In this document: piece by piece, positions 16,708 to 25,750 of the stretch
Position numbering within the stretch: the first letter of the stretch is position 1
Layout: the number at the start of each line of letters is the position of its first letter
From: Phycisphaerae bacterium
Lineage (GTDB): Bacteria; Planctomycetota; Phycisphaerae; Sedimentisphaerales; Anaerobacaceae
Assembly: GCA_017993835.1 (NCBI GenBank)
Contig: JAGOLX010000002.1
Location: 62,001-126,000 of the forward strand
Length of the DNA: 64,000 nucleotides
Reading direction: 5' to 3'
Position numbers and translations under genes: made by a program
Notes under the pieces: generated by a model
The model's database searches: none
What the model was told of the DNA's origin: nothing
What the model saw: the letters and a program-made list of their open reading frames with translations, nothing else

Positions 16708-17985
16708 ATGCGCCTACCGAAATTGCAGTTGTATACGCAGGTCCTCATCGCCCTGGCGGCAGGGGCCCTCTTCGGCCTGCTCGCCAATGGGCTCGGGTTC
16801 GCCGGGTTCGTCGGCGTCTATGTCAAACCTGTGGGGATGGCGTTCATCCGGCTCATCAGCATGGTGGTCGTGCCTTTGGTGTTCGCTTCCCTCGTGGTGG
16901 GGACGGCAAGCCTCAAGGACATCCGCACGCTCGGTCGCATCGGGGTCAAGACCCTGGCCTTCTATATGTGCACCACCGCCATCGCGGTCAGCATCGGCCT
17001 TCTGCTCACCGCAGTCGTGCGCCCGGGCTACTCACTGTCCGAGCAGGTCAGCCAGGAACTCATCCATGATGCCGAGGGCCATGCGGACCCGGCGTCGCGT
17101 TCCGCAACAGAAAGACCCTCCATCCGCGACCTCCTGCTCAATGTCATTCCGACGAATCCCGTCAAGTCGCTCGTGGACGGCCAGATGCTCCAGATCATCT
17201 TCTTCGCGCTGTTGATGGGCATCTGCGTGACGCTGATCCCTGCGGAACGGGGCCAGCCGGTCGTCGACTTCTTCAAGGGCATCGACGAGATCATCGTGCG
17301 GATGGTGCACGTCATCATGCAGACGGCCCCGTACGGCGTCTTTGCCCTGATCTCGTCGGTCGTCGCCGACTTCGGCGTTGACATCCTCCTGATGCTCCTG
17401 AAATACAGCGTCGTGGTCCTCCTGGGGTTGGCCGTGCATGTGTTTGTCGTCTACGCTTCCGCGCTGAAGGTTCTATCGAGAATGGGTGTGACGCGCTTCT
17501 TCCGCGGTTTTCGTTCCGCTCAGTTGATGGCGTTCTGTTCCTCATCGAGCAACGCGACGCTGCCTGTAACGATGGAGTGTGTGACGAAGAGCCTCGGCGT
17601 GCCCCAGCACATTTGCAGCTTCACGCTGCCGCTGGGGGCGACGATCAATATGGATGGCACGGCTTTGTATCAGGGCGTCGCCGCAGCGTTTCTGGCCCAG
17701 ATCTACGGGATCGACCTGAGCTTCACGCAACAATTGACCATCGTGCTGACCGCTGTCCTTGCGTCCATCGGCACCGCGGGCATCCCCGGGGCCGCCGTCA
17801 TCATGTTGGCCATCGTGTTGGGCAGCGTGGGCGTGCCGCTGCAGGGGATCGGGATCATTATGGGCGTGGACCGCTTCCTGGATATGTGCCGGACCGTGGT
17901 GAACGTCACCGGGGATGCGGTGTGTGCAGTGGTTGTGGCCTCCACGGAAGGACAAGTCGACATGGAGTCCGCGACGAATCGGTAG
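16708..17985 (+). CDS. Dicarboxylate/amino acid:cation symporter (DAACS family), second copy
   Basis: 425 residues from the ATG at 16708 (GGAG 5-6 nt upstream; a GTG at 16684 is less likely). It shows the family motifs CSSSSNATLPVT, GATINMDGTALYQ and VVNVTGDAVC, closer to the glutamate/aspartate consensus than the copy at 14.3 kb. Several TM helices and two re-entrant loops are visible. It follows the lipoprotein amidotransferase gene by 74 bp on the same strand, suggesting hydrolysis of gamma-glutamyl compounds and uptake of glutamate. Confidence 0.9.
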   Translation: MRLPKLQLYTQVLIALAAGALFGLLANGLGFAGFVGVYVKPVGMAFIRLISMVVVPLVFASLVVGTASLKDIRTLGRIGVKTLAFYMCTTAIAVSIGLLLTAVVRPGYSLSEQVSQELIHDAEGHADPASRSATERPSIRDLLLNVIPTNPVKSLVDGQMLQIIFFALLMGICVTLIPAERGQPVVDFFKGIDEIIVRMVHVIMQTAPYGVFALISSVVADFGVDILLMLLKYSVVVLLGLAVHVFVVYASALKVLSRMGVTRFFRGFRSAQLMAFCSSSSNATLPVTMECVTKSLGVPQHICSFTLPLGATINMDGTALYQGVAAAFLAQIYGIDLSFTQQLTIVLTAVLASIGTAGIPGAAVIMLAIVLGSVGVPLQGIGIIMGVDRFLDMCRTVVNVTGDAVCAVVVASTEGQVDMESATNR

Positions 17986-18002
17986 AACGCGCCGCGCAAA
18001 AG

Positions 18003-18042
18003 ACGGCTCCCGGCGCCCTTCACGCAAGGGCGTCGGAGCCGT
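18003..18042 (+). terminator. Strong hairpin between symporter and dipeptidase genes
   Basis: ACGGCTCC/GGAGCCGT (18003-18010 with 18035-18042) encloses CGCCCTT/AAGGGCG (18014-18020 with 18026-18032), with a 5-nt loop. There is no T-run after it. It could be a weak terminator or stabilise a processed end; the next gene starts 14 nt later. Confidence 0.5.
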
Positions 18043-18056
18043 TATGAGGATGTGTT

Positions 18057-20669
18057 ATGAACTTTCTATTGGATACGTTTGCCGTGGCATCTTGTTCGCC
18101 CAGGAAAGGCCGTTGGATTCCGGCCTTGATGGCCGTGGTCCTGGCGGCTGCCGTCCCGTGCGAGGCCTGCTTCTCGATTGTGGTCGGCAAGAACGTCTCC
18201 TCCGACGGTTGCGTCCTGGTGGGCCACAACGAGGATGACGGGGCCCCGCAGATCGTCAATCATCACAAAGTCCCCCGACGGACGTATCCGTCCGGCGCGA
18301 CGGTGACGCTCCGCGACGGCGGGATTCTTGAGCAGGTCCCGGAGACCTGGTCCTACCTCTGGTCGGAAATGCCCGGCATGCTGTTCTCCGACAGCTATGT
18401 CAACGAGTGGGGCGTGACTGTCTGTTCGGACAACTGCCCGTCCCGCGAGAACCGCCCGAAACTAACTGACGGCGGAATCGGATGGGACCTGCGACGCCTG
18501 GTGGCCGAGCGAGCCAAGACGGCGCGGGAGGGCGTTCTCCTGGCCGGGGCCCTCGTGGAGCGGTTCGGCTATGTCGACTCCGGGCGGACCTACGTCATTG
18601 CCGATCCCAGGGAGGGCTGGCTCCTGTGCGTCGTGAACGGCAAACACTGGCTGGCCCGGCGCGTGCCCGATGGTGAGGTGGCCATGGTGGCCAACACGTA
18701 CACGGTCCGCAAGGTGGCCCTGGAAGATGGCAAGAACGTCCTGGCCTCGAAGGACATCCTGGAGTACGCGAAATCGCGGGGCTGGTACGATCCGACGGCC
18801 GGCTCATTCGATTTTGCCGCGATCTATGCAAATCCGCAGGCCGCCTCCCATCCGAACAACACAGGTCGGCAGTGGAGCGGCTTGTGCTATGTCGCGTCCG
18901 AGCCCCTGACGCCGGGACCCGACCTGCCGTTCTCGGTTGTGCCCAAGAGCAAGCTCAACGCCGCGGATGTCATGCAGGTTCTGCGCCACGACAAGGAGAA
19001 CGAGTCCTCGCCGGTCCCGTCGAACTCGCCGTTCCTCTGCTCGCTCTGCAGCGGCGCGACGCAGACCAGCTTCGTCGTCCAGCTTCGCAGAGGCGTGCCG
19101 ACGGAGGTCGGCGTCGCATACTGGGTCTGCCTGGCTTCGCCGCGAACGTCGTTCTACATCCCATTCCATTTCGGCATTGCGGACTTCCCCCTCGGCTACC
19201 GACTTGGGTCGCAGCGCCCGGACGCCCAGGCGTATGACGCCAAGGTTCAGGCAGAATTCTCGGCCGACCCACAGCAGGCGTTCTGGACGTTCTCGAACTT
19301 CCGCGAGAAGATGGACCGGAAAGACTCCGCGGCCATGGAACGGCTGAAGGCCGAGCAGCAACGGATCGAACAAGACGCGCTCGATATGCAAGGGCCGATC
19401 GAGGAAGCTGCGTACCGGCTCCACGCAAACCACAAGGCCACGGCGTTGCGCCTGCTGGAGAACTATTCGAAAGGCCTGTATATGTCCACCCTGGAGGCAA
19501 TGCGTACTACTCTTGACGGGACGGAACCGGGTGCCGATCTTCACCGTCGTGCGGATGCTCTGGCCCACAGCATCCTGCTGATCGACACGCATCTCGACAC
19601 GCCCTTCGAGCTCGAGAGGCGGATGCAGGACATCTCCGGCCGGATCGAGGGCGGGCACTTCGACTACGTCCGCGCCCGACAGGGTGGACTCGACGCCCTC
19701 TTCATGGCGGTCTACGTCGCCCCGGAATACGAGGAGAAGGGCGGCGCCAAGGCTTACGCGGATCGGACCATCGACATGATCGAGGGGTTCGGGCGCAAGT
19801 GGCCCGGGCAGTTCGTCCTGGTCCGTTCGCCCGACGAAGTCCGCGCCCAATTCGGAGGCAATCGGGTCGCGATCTGCCTGGGGATCGAGAACGGTTCGGC
19901 CGTCGAGGGGAACTTGGCCAATGTTCGGCATTTCTACGACCGTGGGATTCGATACATCACGCTGGTACACTCCGCGGACAACCATGTCTGCGATTCCTCG
20001 TTCGATGACACGCACCGATGGCACGGGCTCAGTCCCTTCGGCAGGGCGTTGGTCGCCGAGATGAATCGCGTCGGCATGATCGTCGACGTCTCGCACGTGT
20101 CCGACGAGGCGTTCTATCAGATCCTGGAGGTCTCGAAGACCCCGGTCGTCGCCACCCACTCGTCGTGTCGGCACTTCACGCCCGGCTGGGAGCGGAACCT
20201 GAGCGACGACATGATCCGCCTGCTCGCGGCCAAAGGGGGCGTCGTCCAGGTGAATTTCGGGGCCATGTTCGTTGACGCGACGGTCAACCGCGAATTCATG
20301 CAGGTCTTCGACGAGGTCCGCCGGCATATTCGAGACCACCGCCTGCAAGGCGAGGAGAGAAGCCGCTACGTTCGACAGCGATGGGAGCAGGCGACCTTCT
20401 CCAAGGCGCAGGTTTCTGAAGTGGCTGCACATATCGACCACATCGCGAGGCTCGTGGGCATCGACCATGTCGGCCTGGGGTCCGATTTCGACGGTGTTAC
20501 CGAGGTCCCGGTCGGGCTGGAGGACGTCTCCTGCTATCCGAACCTGATCGCGGAACTCCTGAAGATGGGCTACAGCGAAGCGGACATCCGCAAGATCGCC
20601 GGGGAGAACTTCCTTCGCGTCTGGAGCGAGATCGAGCGGGCCGGCGCGAGGCTCCGTGCGGCGAAATGA
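18057..20669 (+). CDS. Fusion of C69 dipeptidase and M19 membrane dipeptidase
   Basis: An 870-residue secreted protein with two unrelated dipeptidases. Residues 1-37 are a signal region; the Ntn-type nucleophile Cys would be C38 in EACFSIVVGKN, followed by the C69 body (HNEDDGAPQ, NEWGVTVCSDN, YVIADPREGW) to about residue 480. Residues about 500-870 are M19: DTHLDTPFE (zinc His/Asp), GIENGS (bridging Glu), DVSHVSD and ATHSSCRHF (zinc His), and GLGSDFDGV. Both families hydrolyse dipeptides, M19 also D-amino-acid dipeptides, so peptide or wall-peptide turnover is likely. GAGG precedes the ATG. It converges with the AraC gene at 4 bp. Confidence 0.9.
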   Translation: MNFLLDTFAVASCSPRKGRWIPALMAVVLAAAVPCEACFSIVVGKNVSSDGCVLVGHNEDDGAPQIVNHHKVPRRTYPSGATVTLRDGGILEQVPETWSYLWSEMPGMLFSDSYVNEWGVTVCSDNCPSRENRPKLTDGGIGWDLRRLVAERAKTAREGVLLAGALVERFGYVDSGRTYVIADPREGWLLCVVNGKHWLARRVPDGEVAMVANTYTVRKVALEDGKNVLASKDILEYAKSRGWYDPTAGSFDFAAIYANPQAASHPNNTGRQWSGLCYVASEPLTPGPDLPFSVVPKSKLNAADVMQVLRHDKENESSPVPSNSPFLCSLCSGATQTSFVVQLRRGVPTEVGVAYWVCLASPRTSFYIPFHFGIADFPLGYRLGSQRPDAQAYDAKVQAEFSADPQQAFWTFSNFREKMDRKDSAAMERLKAEQQRIEQDALDMQGPIEEAAYRLHANHKATALRLLENYSKGLYMSTLEAMRTTLDGTEPGADLHRRADALAHSILLIDTHLDTPFELERRMQDISGRIEGGHFDYVRARQGGLDALFMAVYVAPEYEEKGGAKAYADRTIDMIEGFGRKWPGQFVLVRSPDEVRAQFGGNRVAICLGIENGSAVEGNLANVRHFYDRGIRYITLVHSADNHVCDSSFDDTHRWHGLSPFGRALVAEMNRVGMIVDVSHVSDEAFYQILEVSKTPVVATHSSCRHFTPGWERNLSDDMIRLLAAKGGVVQVNFGAMFVDATVNREFMQVFDEVRRHIRDHRLQGEERSRYVRQRWEQATFSKAQVSEVAAHIDHIARLVGIDHVGLGSDFDGVTEVPVGLEDVSCYPNLIAELLKMGYSEADIRKIAGENFLRVWSEIERAGARLRAAK

Positions 20670-20673
20670 CCGG

Positions 20674-21600
20674 TCAACGGAGCTTGCGGAAAGCGTCGGG
20701 GGAGATGCCGAAGATCCTCTTGAAGGCGCGGGAGAAATGGAATGCGTCGCGGAACCCGAACTCGTAGGCGACTTCCTTGACGCGAGTGTTCGGGCTCTGG
20801 AGCCGCTGGGCCGCGGCAGTCATCTTCAGGCGCATCAGGTATTGATAAGGACTTTGATCGTCGAATCGGCGAAACAGCCGGCACAGGTATGCGGCGTCGA
20901 TATGGCACTGGTGGGCGACCTGATCGAGCCCGCTCAGGGCCAGACAGTTCTTGCGGATGAAATCCCTGCATGTCTGATAGGTGGCAAATGCGGCCGTGGT
21001 ATGGGCCTCCTCTGTCACCGTGGTCTCGGCGATCTTCAGGATCAACTGCTGGAGAATCGTCGCGCACAACAGGGGGCTGTACCGACTGTCGGTTTCGCCG
21101 TTGCCGATGAGATCGTCCAAGATGCGCAGGATCGCCTCCGGCGAGGCGACCCGCGTCGCTGTGCCAGGCGAGAGGCCGTATCGATCCAGCGTCTTCTGTG
21201 CGCCTGGACCCTTGAAGTCCACGAAGTACTTCACGAGGGGGGCCTCCGCGTCCGTTGTGATCGTGTGCGGGATGCCTGGACCGTAAGAGAAGACCCTGCC
21301 CGGCGAGAGGACATGGTCCTGGTCCGCGAGGTGCAGGGTTCCCTTGCCCCGAGCGACGAACTCGATGGAATGGAAGGGGAAGTCCGAGCGGTCGATTCGA
21401 TAGCCCGGGCGACAGTGCTCGCAGCCGCCGCAGACGACGGTCAACGGCTGGTGCGTCCGGCCCGATGTGTCCAGGTAGAACCGGCGGGCCTCCAGTACCT
21501 GCGTCGAGAAGAACGCGGGCGGGTTGCCGGGGGATGCCGCTGCGCTTCGCATGGTTGCCTCGATGTCAAGAATCATCATGCATTCGACAATATTCGCCAT
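20674..21600 (-). CDS. AraC-family transcriptional regulator
   Basis: 308 residues. The N-terminal half is a cupin-like sensor (FHSIEFVARGKGTLHLADQD, FSYGPGIPHTI), the C-terminal 100 residues a double helix-turn-helix (LDQVAHQCHIDAAYLCRLFR; VKEVAYEFGFRDAFHFSRAF, then GISPDAFRKL). Sugar-sensing activator is the usual role. It is divergent from the epimerase gene with a 92-bp intergenic region holding two inverted repeats, the likely control site. The start is uncertain: ATG at 21600 or 21579; neither has a clear ribosome site. Confidence 0.88.
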   Translation of the reverse strand: MANIVECMMILDIEATMRSAAASPGNPPAFFSTQVLEARRFYLDTSGRTHQPLTVVCGGCEHCRPGYRIDRSDFPFHSIEFVARGKGTLHLADQDHVLSPGRVFSYGPGIPHTITTDAEAPLVKYFVDFKGPGAQKTLDRYGLSPGTATRVASPEAILRILDDLIGNGETDSRYSPLLCATILQQLILKIAETTVTEEAHTTAAFATYQTCRDFIRKNCLALSGLDQVAHQCHIDAAYLCRLFRRFDDQSPYQYLMRLKMTAAAQRLQSPNTRVKEVAYEFGFRDAFHFSRAFKRIFGISPDAFRKLR

Positions 21601-21640
21601 TTTCAGGCTGCTTGAGACTATTATACTTCATGGAAGACAG

Positions 21641-21676
21641 TTGACAGAGTCAATAACGTGCAGGTTGGCTGCAACC
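21641..21676. promoter_or_regulatory. Two inverted repeats in the AraC/epimerase divergent region
   Basis: TTGAC-AGA-GTCAA (21641-21653) and GGTTG-GCTG-CAACC (21663-21676) are perfect short palindromes just before the epimerase start (AAAGGA ribosome site after them). TTGACA could double as a -35 box. Confidence 0.4.
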
Positions 21677-21692
21677 AGCAGAAAGGACGAAC

Positions 21693-22736
21693 ATGGCTGC
21701 GAAGAAGAACCCCAAGGCGGCTTCAGTGCTCCAGAAGGACGATTTGATTGTCATCAGCGGGGCGGGTGGATTCATCGCCGGCGCGCTGGCCCGGCGGTTC
21801 CACGACCAGGGCTTCACCCGGATTCGAGCGATCGACAAGAAACCGCTGCCCGAGTGGTATCAGCGGGTGCCCGGCGTCGAGTGTCTGTGCATGGATTTGA
21901 GCAATGAGAAGAACTGCCGACGAGCCTGCGAAGGGGCGGTCGAGGTCTACAATCTTGCGGCCGACATGGGCGGCATGGGCTTCATCGAGCGGTTCCGCAT
22001 CGAGTGCCTTCGCAGCATCCTGATCAACACGCACATGATCGAATCGGCCTGGCGAGCGGGCGCTCGACGGTACTTCTTCTCATCGTCCGCCTGTGCCTAC
22101 AACGTCGAGCTGCAGAAGAGGCCCGATGCCCAGGCGTTGAAGGAGTCGGACGCCTATCCCGCGATGGCGGAACGCGGCTACGGCTGGGAGAAGCTCATGA
22201 GCGAGATGTTCTGCCAGGAATACTGGGCCGAGCGGGGATTCGAGACGCACATTGCCCGTTTCCACAACGTCTATGGTCCCTGGGGCACCTGGGACGGCGG
22301 TCGCGAGAAGGCGCCCGCCGCGATCTGCCGCAAGGTGATCGAGGCCAAGGACACCGGCGCCAGGGACATCACCATCTGGGGTGACGGCCACCAGACCCGC
22401 AGTTTCATGTACATCGACGACTGCGTCGAAGGCATCGACATGATCATGCACTGCGACAAGCTGATCGCCACGCCGATCAACCTCGGGTCGAACTTCCTGG
22501 TCTCGATCAACGAACTCGTCACGCTGGCGGAGAAGATCGGCGGCATCGAGCTGACTCGCAAGTACGACCTCGACGCCCCCAAGGGGGTCGGCGGGCGCAA
22601 CAGTGACAACACGTTCATCAAGCAGGTCCTGGGTTGGGAGCCGAGCACGCCACTGGCGGACGGCCTGGCGAAGACCTACGCGTGGATCGAGAAGCAGTAC
22701 AAGGACCGGAAGAGCGGCAAACGCACGGTGAGCTGA
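21693..22736 (+). CDS. GDP-mannose 3,5-epimerase-like NAD-dependent epimerase
   Basis: A 347-residue extended short-chain dehydrogenase. The NAD loop is ISGAGGFIAGALARRF. NLAADMGGMGF is a hallmark of GDP-mannose 3,5-epimerases; catalytic YxxxK appears as YGWEK, and the SSSACAYN region contains the Cys expected for proton transfer. The RxR..FMYIDDCVEGID segment is the sugar-nucleotide C-terminal part. The likely reaction is GDP-D-mannose to GDP-L-galactose or GDP-L-gulose, giving a precursor for a surface polysaccharide. It is followed by a GHMP-kinase-like gene. Confidence 0.8.
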   Translation: MAAKKNPKAASVLQKDDLIVISGAGGFIAGALARRFHDQGFTRIRAIDKKPLPEWYQRVPGVECLCMDLSNEKNCRRACEGAVEVYNLAADMGGMGFIERFRIECLRSILINTHMIESAWRAGARRYFFSSSACAYNVELQKRPDAQALKESDAYPAMAERGYGWEKLMSEMFCQEYWAERGFETHIARFHNVYGPWGTWDGGREKAPAAICRKVIEAKDTGARDITIWGDGHQTRSFMYIDDCVEGIDMIMHCDKLIATPINLGSNFLVSINELVTLAEKIGGIELTRKYDLDAPKGVGGRNSDNTFIKQVLGWEPSTPLADGLAKTYAWIEKQYKDRKSGKRTVS

Positions 22737-22787
22737 AGTGTGATTGTTGATGTGTGATTTGTGATCGAAGAAGATGCCTGAGGCCGG

Positions 22788-23609
22788 ATGATGGGTCGTC
22801 GCGAATCCAAAATCAATCATCAACCATCGACCATCACGAATCTCCTCGGCTGCCTACCGTACCGGCTCGCCTTGGCCGGAGGGTGGATCGATCAGCCGTT
22901 CGTCTCGAAAAGCAATCCGTCGCCGCCGGGCTCGATGGTCGTTGTGTGTGTCGAGCCTGAGTTCTGGTTCATGGAGCGGGCCGGCATCTGCATCGGCACC
23001 CGGAGTATCGCCAGGAGGCTGTGGAACGATCGCCTGCCCGACGGAAACCGGGAGCAACTGGTGCAGCAGCTCTATGACGAGGAGAACCGGGGCAAGGTCG
23101 AGCCGTCGGGGTCGCAGGACATGATCGGCCTGGTCTACCCTGGCGTCAGCCGGCTCGACTACGACTTCGCCTATCGCGGCGGGGTCTTTCCGCGTCGCAT
23201 CGAGTCGAACAACGATCCCCAGGTCGCGCGGTGGCTGGAGAAGGTCATCCACATCCTTCCGATCAACCAGCGGCCGGAGGGCTATAACCCGCTGGAGACC
23301 AGGAACCTGGACCCCGCCTGGGTTGCCCGCTTGGGCCGGACCGGTCGGGACTGTTTTGACGCCATCGTCGCCAGGGACATTGCGGGCCTGGGCGAATCGA
23401 TGAACGAGTGCATGCGATGCTGGGAAGCGATCCTGCCCGGCACGGTCCGTCATCGCACGATCCAGATCGATCTGCGGGCCTTGCTGAGCTGCTACCAGTC
23501 GAAATACCCCGGCGCGATGTACTCCGGCTGCGGCGGCGGATACCTTTACGTAGTGTCCGACGAACCTGTACCGGGCTCATTCTCGGTCAAGGTCAGAATC
23601 ACGCCCTAA
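22788..23609 (+). CDS. GHMP-kinase-like protein (atypical sugar kinase)
   Basis: 273 residues. The start YRLALAGGWIDQPFVSK matches the substrate motif of GHMP sugar kinases, and CGGGYLYVVSDE near the end matches their third motif. The central ATP loop (normally a Gly/Ser-rich GLGSSS) is not clear; ICIGTRSIARRLW stands in that place, so kinase activity is uncertain. GAGG precedes the ATGATG start. The first 18 residues come from AT-rich low-complexity DNA (22790-22850). Its stop overlaps the convergent CE15 gene by 4 bp. It is probably linked with the upstream epimerase in nucleotide-sugar supply. Confidence 0.65.
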   Translation: MMGRRESKINHQPSTITNLLGCLPYRLALAGGWIDQPFVSKSNPSPPGSMVVVCVEPEFWFMERAGICIGTRSIARRLWNDRLPDGNREQLVQQLYDEENRGKVEPSGSQDMIGLVYPGVSRLDYDFAYRGGVFPRRIESNNDPQVARWLEKVIHILPINQRPEGYNPLETRNLDPAWVARLGRTGRDCFDAIVARDIAGLGESMNECMRCWEAILPGTVRHRTIQIDLRALLSCYQSKYPGAMYSGCGGGYLYVVSDEPVPGSFSVKVRITP

Positions 23610-25057
23610 GGGGTGGTCGCTCCTTGGGGTGCGGCGAGGGGCGGGCCCTTGATGTAGCGGTCGGCCCACGTCAGGAATGTCGGCCAGTTGGGCCCGGTGG
23701 TGTGGCCGCCGCTGTGCTCCCGGAAGGCCAGTTCGCCTTCCATCAGTCCGGTCTCGCGGGGCGGATACTCGGTCGTCCCGAGGTCCCGCTTTCCCAGGAG
23801 CCGGTACACCGGTCCCGCCGCCACCGCGGCCATGAAGCTGCCCTTTTGGTCCACCCATCCGCCTTCCGCGCCGGGTCCCGACGATGCGCCGTAACTGATG
23901 AACGTGGGTCGCGGTGCGCACAGGGCGATCAGTTCGTGCGAGTCCACGGGCAGGTCGCCGGCGTTCAGCGGTCCGCCGTATTTGAGGAAGTTGCCGGCCA
24001 TCCAGTGGTATTCGCCGCTTCCCGTAAGGTTCTCGACCAGTTCGCCCCAGTTGCGCCGGTGAAGCTTGGCGCCTCCTTCGCCGGAGGAGCCGATGAAGCC
24101 TATGGCGAAGCGCTGGTCGTAGGCCATCGCTACGAGGGCGGCCTTGCCGTAGCGGGACAGGCCTTCGATTCCGACCTGTCTAGCGTCCACCGCCTTGTCC
24201 GTCTCGAAGTAGTCCAGTGCCCGGCTCGCGCCCCAGGCCCAGGCCCGCAGCGCGCCCCAGTCCTCCGGCTGGCGGCACTGGCCCTTGTTCACCAGGCCGA
24301 CGACCCCTGTCGTCAGACCGGCGCCGTTATCGGCCTGGATGCTATTGGGACTGAGGATCGCGTGACCCCAGCCCTTGGCGAGGACCTGCTGTTGCCACGT
24401 GGGTCCGGCGGGAGCACCGGGCCAATTCATGGCAGGGGGTCTGCCCCCTCGTCTGCCGCCGGGACCGCCCGGCGGGAAGATGAACCCGAACTCCATCATC
24501 ACCGGCACCGGCCCTGTCGCGTCGGCCGGCGTGGTCAACGTCAGTTGGATGTCCACGCTGATCGGCGGATAAGAGGAATTGTCCACATGGCCCACAAGTC
24601 GTTTCGTGACGACCGGGATGTTCGCATCCGTCTCGGTGGTCGTGGCAGTGACTTCCCACGTCACCTTCGGCGCGTCCTTGGGCACGCGGCCATAGACTTC
24701 GCGGTCGAAGTCCTCGACGATCTCGGGACGCCGCCGGCTCCACCACATCTCGGCAGTCGTGACCTTCTGTCCGTTCTTGAGGACCAGCGGGTCCGGCAGG
24801 TTCGGATACGGATTGGCCTTGGATTCATCGTAATTGGCGTAGTTCGACGCCTGCGGATTCATGCCGTTGGCGCCGGGGCGAAGCGACGTGATGCCCAGGC
24901 GGTCCATCATCATCCGATGGTCCTGTTCCGCCGTGAGCTTCATGGGGGCGGTCGATGACGTGGCCGGCTCCGCTCCGCACGCCAACAGGCCGCCGAACAA
25001 TGCCCACAAGACAAGGACGTGTAACGATGGAGTCAATCTTGCCGAACTGGCGGACAT
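23606..25057 (-). CDS. CE15 glucuronoyl esterase-like lipoprotein
   Basis: 483 residues from the ATG at 25057 (GAGGAG 6 nt upstream; the ATG at 25063 is too close to it). A signal and lipobox (LWALFGGLLAC) suggest a lipid-anchored, exported protein. The alpha/beta hydrolase nucleophile is in GIEGLSRYGKAA (the CE15 G-x-S-R-x-G-K motif) and the catalytic His in HSGGHTTGPNWPTF. CE15 enzymes cut the ester between glucuronoxylan and lignin alcohols. It lies next to four CE1 domains and a MarR gene, consistent with hemicellulose attack. A Gly/Pro-rich insert lies at residues about 200-215. Confidence 0.85.
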   Translation of the reverse strand: MSASSARLTPSLHVLVLWALFGGLLACGAEPATSSTAPMKLTAEQDHRMMMDRLGITSLRPGANGMNPQASNYANYDESKANPYPNLPDPLVLKNGQKVTTAEMWWSRRRPEIVEDFDREVYGRVPKDAPKVTWEVTATTTETDANIPVVTKRLVGHVDNSSYPPISVDIQLTLTTPADATGPVPVMMEFGFIFPPGGPGGRRGGRPPAMNWPGAPAGPTWQQQVLAKGWGHAILSPNSIQADNGAGLTTGVVGLVNKGQCRQPEDWGALRAWAWGASRALDYFETDKAVDARQVGIEGLSRYGKAALVAMAYDQRFAIGFIGSSGEGGAKLHRRNWGELVENLTGSGEYHWMAGNFLKYGGPLNAGDLPVDSHELIALCAPRPTFISYGASSGPGAEGGWVDQKGSFMAAVAAGPVYRLLGKRDLGTTEYPPRETGLMEGELAFREHSGGHTTGPNWPTFLTWADRYIKGPPLAAPQGATTP

Positions 25058-25265
25058 AGGCATCTCCTCGATTCTTCATTTCATCCTGACCGATCTGCGC
25101 CATTGTTCGGTGCCATGATACATCCGATGCCGTGCATGGCACCAGCCAATAATCGCCTCGCCTGGGTCAACTCGGGCGGTCTCCCGGGAGCATGCCTCTG
25201 GACCATCTGTTGTCTGGGAAGACTCGCTTTCCCGTTGACTGCCGTGCGAGCCCGCTGTAGAGTGA

Positions 25266-25291
25266 CGTATCAAATCTGATACGTATACGTA
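25266..25291. promoter_or_regulatory. Candidate MarR operator
   Basis: CGTATCA-AATC-TGATACG (25266-25283) is a perfect 7-bp inverted repeat overlapping a 12-bp perfect palindrome TACGTATACGTA (25280-25291). It ends 20 nt before the MarR start codon, as expected for an autoregulated MarR site between divergent genes. Confidence 0.65.
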
Positions 25292-25311
25292 CAGTTAGCA
25301 CGAGGCGTTTC

Positions 25312-25734
25312 ATGGCGTCCGGGCACGACATTGCGATGGCTTTGCGGACCGCATACTGGGCGATGCACCGCCGGACGGAGGCGAGTTTCGGCGAGCGGGG
25401 AGCTACCGCCGACCAATTCGTCCTCTTGTTCTTTCTGGCCGAGCAGGACGGGATCACCCAGCAGGAGCTGGTCCGCCGAGCCTTATCCGACCCCAACACC
25501 ATTCGAGCGATGCTCGTGCGCCTGGAGAAACGCGGCCTGGTGGCCCGCGAGCGGCATCCGACCGACGGTCGCGCTCGCCGCGTCACTCTGACACCCAAGG
25601 GAAGGCGGACCTACGAGAAGCTCTGGTCTCAGAGCGAAGCGGTGCGCGAGCGGCTGATGGCTGCAGTGGGACCGCGGAACGCCTGCAAAATGGTTGAGTT
25701 CCTGGCACAGATCGTTCGCGAGTGTGAGACATGA
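25312..25734 (+). CDS. MarR-family transcriptional regulator
   Basis: A 140-residue winged helix-turn-helix repressor. Recognition region TQQELVRRALSDPNTIRAML, wing LVARERHPTDGRARRVTLTP, with flanking dimer helices. Ligands of MarR proteins are often aromatic acids, and the downstream genes are feruloyl-type esterases, so control by a released phenolic acid is a reasonable but unproven idea. The ATG follows a palindromic site at 25266. It is separated by 90 bp, holding a partial R3 repeat, from the first esterase gene on the same strand. Confidence 0.9.
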   Translation: MASGHDIAMALRTAYWAMHRRTEASFGERGATADQFVLLFFLAEQDGITQQELVRRALSDPNTIRAMLVRLEKRGLVARERHPTDGRARRVTLTPKGRRTYEKLWSQSEAVRERLMAAVGPRNACKMVEFLAQIVRECET

Positions 25735-25750
25735 AGGATGAAGGCGACGG

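Noticed and set aside
18804-20468. A 554-codon antisense frame inside the dipeptidase fusion
   Set aside because: It is opposite an M19 domain with all metal ligands; the antisense composition is not protein-like.
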